NCBI GenBank assembly: GCA_028287605.1
Contig: JAQBPI010000179.1
Coordinates: forward strand, 1 to 7,047
DNA length: 7,047 nt
From: Chloroflexota bacterium
GTDB taxonomy: Bacteria; Chloroflexota; Dormibacteria; Aeolococcales; Aeolococcaceae
Reading direction: 5' to 3'
The translations under genes and the position numbers were made by a program. Positions 4,414 to 7,047 of the stretch are shown one piece after another; positions within the stretch are counted from its first letter, which is position 1, and the number at the start of each line of letters is the position of its first letter. The notes beneath the pieces are model-generated. The model made no database searches and was not told the DNA's origin. It was given only the letters and a program-made list of their open reading frames with translations.

Positions 4414-7047
4414 TCAGTCGCCGCGGAAGTACAGCGCGGCGGTGGACGTCTCGGCGACGACGTCGAACTGGTCCTTGATCAGGTTGGTGATCGCCGGCGC
4501 CACGCTGCTCAGGTACGAGCCCTGGTCGGTGACGATCCAGACGCGACGGTGATCCTCGATGACCTTCTGGAGCTCGCTCACGGTGAGGATGGCGGGCACC
4601 CCGAAGTTGGTGTCCACCGCCTGCCCGTTCTTCTCCATGAGGAAGAGCAGCTTGTCGCGCCCGGTGGCGATGGTCATGTCCGGGACCCTGCCGACGTAGT
4701 AGGCGGGGTTGTCCGGCGGCGCCAGGGTGACGAAGAGGTCACCGGGCCTCTCGTGCCCCTTCATGTACGCCGACACCCCGCGGTAGTCGGTGTGGGTGAA
4801 CGAGTCCGTGGCCCCGGTCAGGCTGGCGAAGGCGAGCCCGTAGTCGCGGGCGCCGCCGGTCAGCGAGAGTGCCAGCCAGGCGAAGCCGGGGATGGTGGCG
4901 AGGGCGACCATCCGCATCACCGCGCGCCGCTCGCGCACGCCCGCGGCGACCGCGGTCAGCACCCGCCGGAGCATGCCCACCACGTCGACCGCGCCGAGGG
5001 CGGCGAGGACGAAGAGCAGGGGCATGGTGACGAAGACATAGCGGGCGATCTTCGGCGAGAAGACCGTGCTGAGCGCCAGCACCGGCACCCAGAGGAAGAC
5101 CGAGAGATAGAGCCGCATGAAGTTGCGGCGCATCAGCCCCACCACCCCGGCGATGACCGCGAAGCTGCTGATCAGCGCCAGGCCGCCGGCCCGGGTCGCG
5201 GTCGGGAAGTACACCTTGCTGATGTACCAGTAGAAGTTGTGGGCGTCGTAGGTGACGTACGGCTTGTCGCTGTGGTCGAAGCCGAAGAACGGCGGATGCG
5301 ACTTGACGGTGAGCAGGTACTGGAGGCCGATCACCGCGAAGGCGCCGCCGCCGAACGCCCACCAGCGCCAGTCGCGCACCCAGCGCAGCCGCATCACCGC
5401 CAGGAACACCAGCGGGATGGCGGGCAGGAAGATGAACGTCTCCTCGTGGGAGAAGTACATCAGCACCATGAAGACCGCGGCGGCGGCGATGGTCCTGGTG
5501 CGCGGGTTCTGCAGGGCCCGCGCGAAGAACACCACGAAGAGGATCGCGAAGAACTGCGCCTGCTGGTACATGCGCACGTCGCGCGACCAGAGCAGCTCCA
5601 TCGGCGCGGTGGCGAAGAGAAGCGTCGCCACCACCAGGAGCAGCGGGCGGCGCCTGATCACCATGGGGAGGAGGAGCAGCCCGAAGGCGAGGATGGTGGC
5701 CACGTACCAGAACACGCTGGGAAGGCGCAGGGGGGTGGCGGTGTCGCCGGTGATCGCGCCGACCACGGCGAGCAGCAGGCTGTAGAGCTCGCCCTTGAAG
5801 TAGAGCAGCCCGGAGGGCAGGGTGGGCAGCAGGTGGGAGCGCACCCCCTGGGCGGCGAGCAGGCTGGCCAGCTCGTCCTGCCAGAGCGGCTCGTAGCCGA
5901 CGCGGTAGGCGGCGGCGCCACCGCAGACCAGGGCGATCATCCCCACCGCGGCGACCTCCCAGCGCAGCAGCGCCGCGGGCAGGGGCAGCCGGGACAGGGC
6001 CAGCTGGAGACGCGGAAGCGACCGCTGCCGGAGCCGCGTCCAGGCGGCCTCCACCCGGGTGCCGAGCCCCTCGGTCACGCCGGTGACCACCAGGGCGCTG
6101 ACGACCTTGCCCGCGAACACCGCCCCCAGCAGCAGGAGCAGCACCGAGGGCACGTGGGGGAAGGGGGCGGTCACGTCGCGCATGCGGGCAAACTGCTCGG
6201 TCGCGGCGATCGCCACGGTGCCGGGCAGGTGGCCGACGGCGTCGGTGAGCAGGGCGCGGCTGAAGGGGATGCGGCCCGCCAGCGAGACCATGCCGGCGAC
6301 CAGCACCCAGAGGGCGAGGGTGCCGCCCAGGGTGGCGAAGCGGTCCGCGTAGACCACCGAGGGCGGGGTGTCGACCTTGCTCACGCCGATCACCCGCTTG
6401 GCCAGCCCCTGGGGCCAGGCGCTGCCGGTGTCGCCGACGGTGACCGCCCTGGTCGACGGCGGCTGGGTCAGCGCGCTGCCGAAGGGATAGGCCACCGCCG
6501 ACCAGCTGATCCGGTTGCTGGCCACGGTCACGGTGCCGCCGCTGGTCTGGATGGTGCCGTCGACGTAGAGCGTGGCCACCGGGCTGGCGGTGACGTGGAA
6601 GGCGAGCACGTTGACGCCGGGGTGGAAGAACTGGCCGAGGTTGAAGAGGTTGAGGACCTCGGCGGGGATCCCCTTGCCGGTGAAGGCCGGCTGGTTGCGG
6701 TAGGTGAGCAGGTCGCCGTTCAGGTAGATCCCGTAGGGACCGGAGGCGGCCACCCGCAGCCAGCCGTCGCTGGGCTGGCCGGGGAGGTTGACGGCCACGC
6801 TCGCGGCCATCTCCCTGGTCTGGACGCCGGGGACCCCGATGACCTCCGCGTTGAGCGACGGGTCGGAGTTGACGGCGTTGAGCGGCTGCTCCATCACCGG
6901 CTCGGGCACCGAGGCGTGCGCGGCGGTCCGCACCGTCGCCGACGCCACCGCCGCGGGCCAGGCGCTGGCGTCGTACTTGACGCTGAAGAACGGGGGCACG
7001 TGGTGGCTGCCCCGCGGCTTCACCAGGGCGACGTTGGAGGTGGCCCG
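4414..7047 (-). CDS. Multi-pass GT-C fold glycosyltransferase with an extracytoplasmic beta-sandwich domain (5' end outside window)
   Basis: The frame is open to the window edge. A GTG at 7023 would give 869 residues, but no Shine-Dalgarno precedes it and it falls in a soluble stretch, so the true start is probably outside. Positions below count from that GTG. Residues about 70-165 look like a jelly-roll sugar-binding domain (GWLRVAASGPYGIYLNGDLL at 87-106, GVNVLAFHV at 136-144). Hydrophobic segments follow at about 232-250, 291-315 and 357-373. The GT-C core begins at YEPLWQDELAS (377-387), where D383/E384 match the acidic motif in the first outer loop of PMT/ArnT/RgtA-like enzymes. SRDVRMY (480-486) matches their RxxRMY segment. 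About six to eight more membrane helices run to about 720, including SPKIARYVFVTMPLLFVL (656-673). Residues about 740-869 form a soluble C-terminal domain. Such enzymes transfer sugar from a polyprenyl-phosphate donor outside the membrane. The acceptor is unknown. Confidence 0.78.
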   Translation of the reverse strand, partial: RATSNVALVKPRGSHHVPPFFSVKYDASAWPAAVASATVRTAAHASVPEPVMEQPLNAVNSDPSLNAEVIGVPGVQTREMAASVAVNLPGQPSDGWLRVAASGPYGIYLNGDLLTYRNQPAFTGKGIPAEVLNLFNLGQFFHPGVNVLAFHVTASPVATLYVDGTIQTSGGTVTVASNRISWSAVAYPFGSALTQPPSTRAVTVGDTGSAWPQGLAKRVIGVSKVDTPPSVVYADRFATLGGTLALWVLVAGMVSLAGRIPFSRALLTDAVGHLPGTVAIAATEQFARMRDVTAPFPHVPSVLLLLLGAVFAGKVVSALVVTGVTEGLGTRVEAAWTRLRQRSLPRLQLALSRLPLPAALLRWEVAAVGMIALVCGGAAAYRVGYEPLWQDELASLLAAQGVRSHLLPTLPSGLLYFKGELYSLLLAVVGAITGDTATPLRLPSVFWYVATILAFGLLLLPMVIRRRPLLLVVATLLFATAPMELLWSRDVRMYQQAQFFAILFVVFFARALQNPRTRTIAAAAVFMVLMYFSHEETFIFLPAIPLVFLAVMRLRWVRDWRWWAFGGGAFAVIGLQYLLTVKSHPPFFGFDHSDKPYVTYDAHNFYWYISKVYFPTATRAGGLALISSFAVIAGVVGLMRRNFMRLYLSVFLWVPVLALSTVFSPKIARYVFVTMPLLFVLAALGAVDVVGMLRRVLTAVAAGVRERRAVMRMVALATIPGFAWLALSLTGGARDYGLAFASLTGATDSFTHTDYRGVSAYMKGHERPGDLFVTLAPPDNPAYYVGRVPDMTIATGRDKLLFLMEKNGQAVDTNFGVPAILTVSELQKVIEDHRRVWIVTDQGSYLSSVAPAITNLIKDQFDVVAETSTAALYFRGD

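Noticed and set aside
2927..4552. A 541-codon open frame on the plus strand, with other long plus-strand frames at 325-1359 and 1371-2666
   Set aside because: They lie opposite well-supported minus-strand genes and encode low-complexity Val/Gly/His/Arg-rich sequence, as expected for antisense frames in GC-rich DNA. No ribosome-binding sites were seen.
7021..7023. GTG at 7023 as the start of the GT-C protein
   Set aside because: No Shine-Dalgarno precedes it, the frame stays open through the last eight codons of the window, and no signal or membrane segment follows, so the gene is treated as partial.

Overview
The window is very GC-rich, and third codon positions are almost always G or C. All five genes lie on the minus strand. 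Overlapping start and stop codons and GTG starts suggest a high-GC bacterium such as an Actinomycetota, Chloroflexota or Dormibacterota member. No marker gene settles the lineage, so this is an inference. There are no tRNA or rRNA genes, no transposase and no CRISPR array.

In the direction of transcription (high to low coordinates): 7047-4414 is a large membrane protein that enters the window already open. It has an extracytoplasmic beta-sandwich-like domain, then a multi-pass GT-C type glycosyltransferase core, then a soluble C-terminal domain. After a 20-base gap comes 4393-3059, a protein of unknown function with one N-terminal membrane segment and a mainly helical outer domain. These two genes probably form one transcript. 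Next is the only sizeable non-coding stretch, 3058-2646 (413 bases), which is crowded with inverted repeats and contains a plausible promoter. Then comes a tightly overlapping trio: UDP-glucose 6-dehydrogenase (2645-1287), an SDR sugar-nucleotide epimerase of the UDP-glucuronate 4-epimerase type (1290-304), and the first 101 residues of a family 2 glycosyltransferase of the polyprenyl-phosphate sugar synthase type (304-1, cut by the window edge).

Together the genes suggest a pathway for a uronic-acid surface glycan. UDP-glucose is oxidised to UDP-glucuronate and epimerised to UDP-galacturonate. The GT2 enzyme would load the sugar onto polyprenyl phosphate, and the GT-C enzyme would use that lipid-linked donor outside the membrane. 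The helical outer protein would act on, or help handle, the same glycan. The first two steps rest on clear motifs; the later links are inference from family knowledge and gene order.

Nothing here looks like a defence or mobile system. The least explained part is the intergenic region. It holds an approximately 101-base imperfect palindrome starting at the stop codon of the helical protein gene, a three-arm repeat next to it, and a second three-arm repeat whose last arm covers the ribosome-binding site and start codon of the UDP-glucose dehydrogenase gene.
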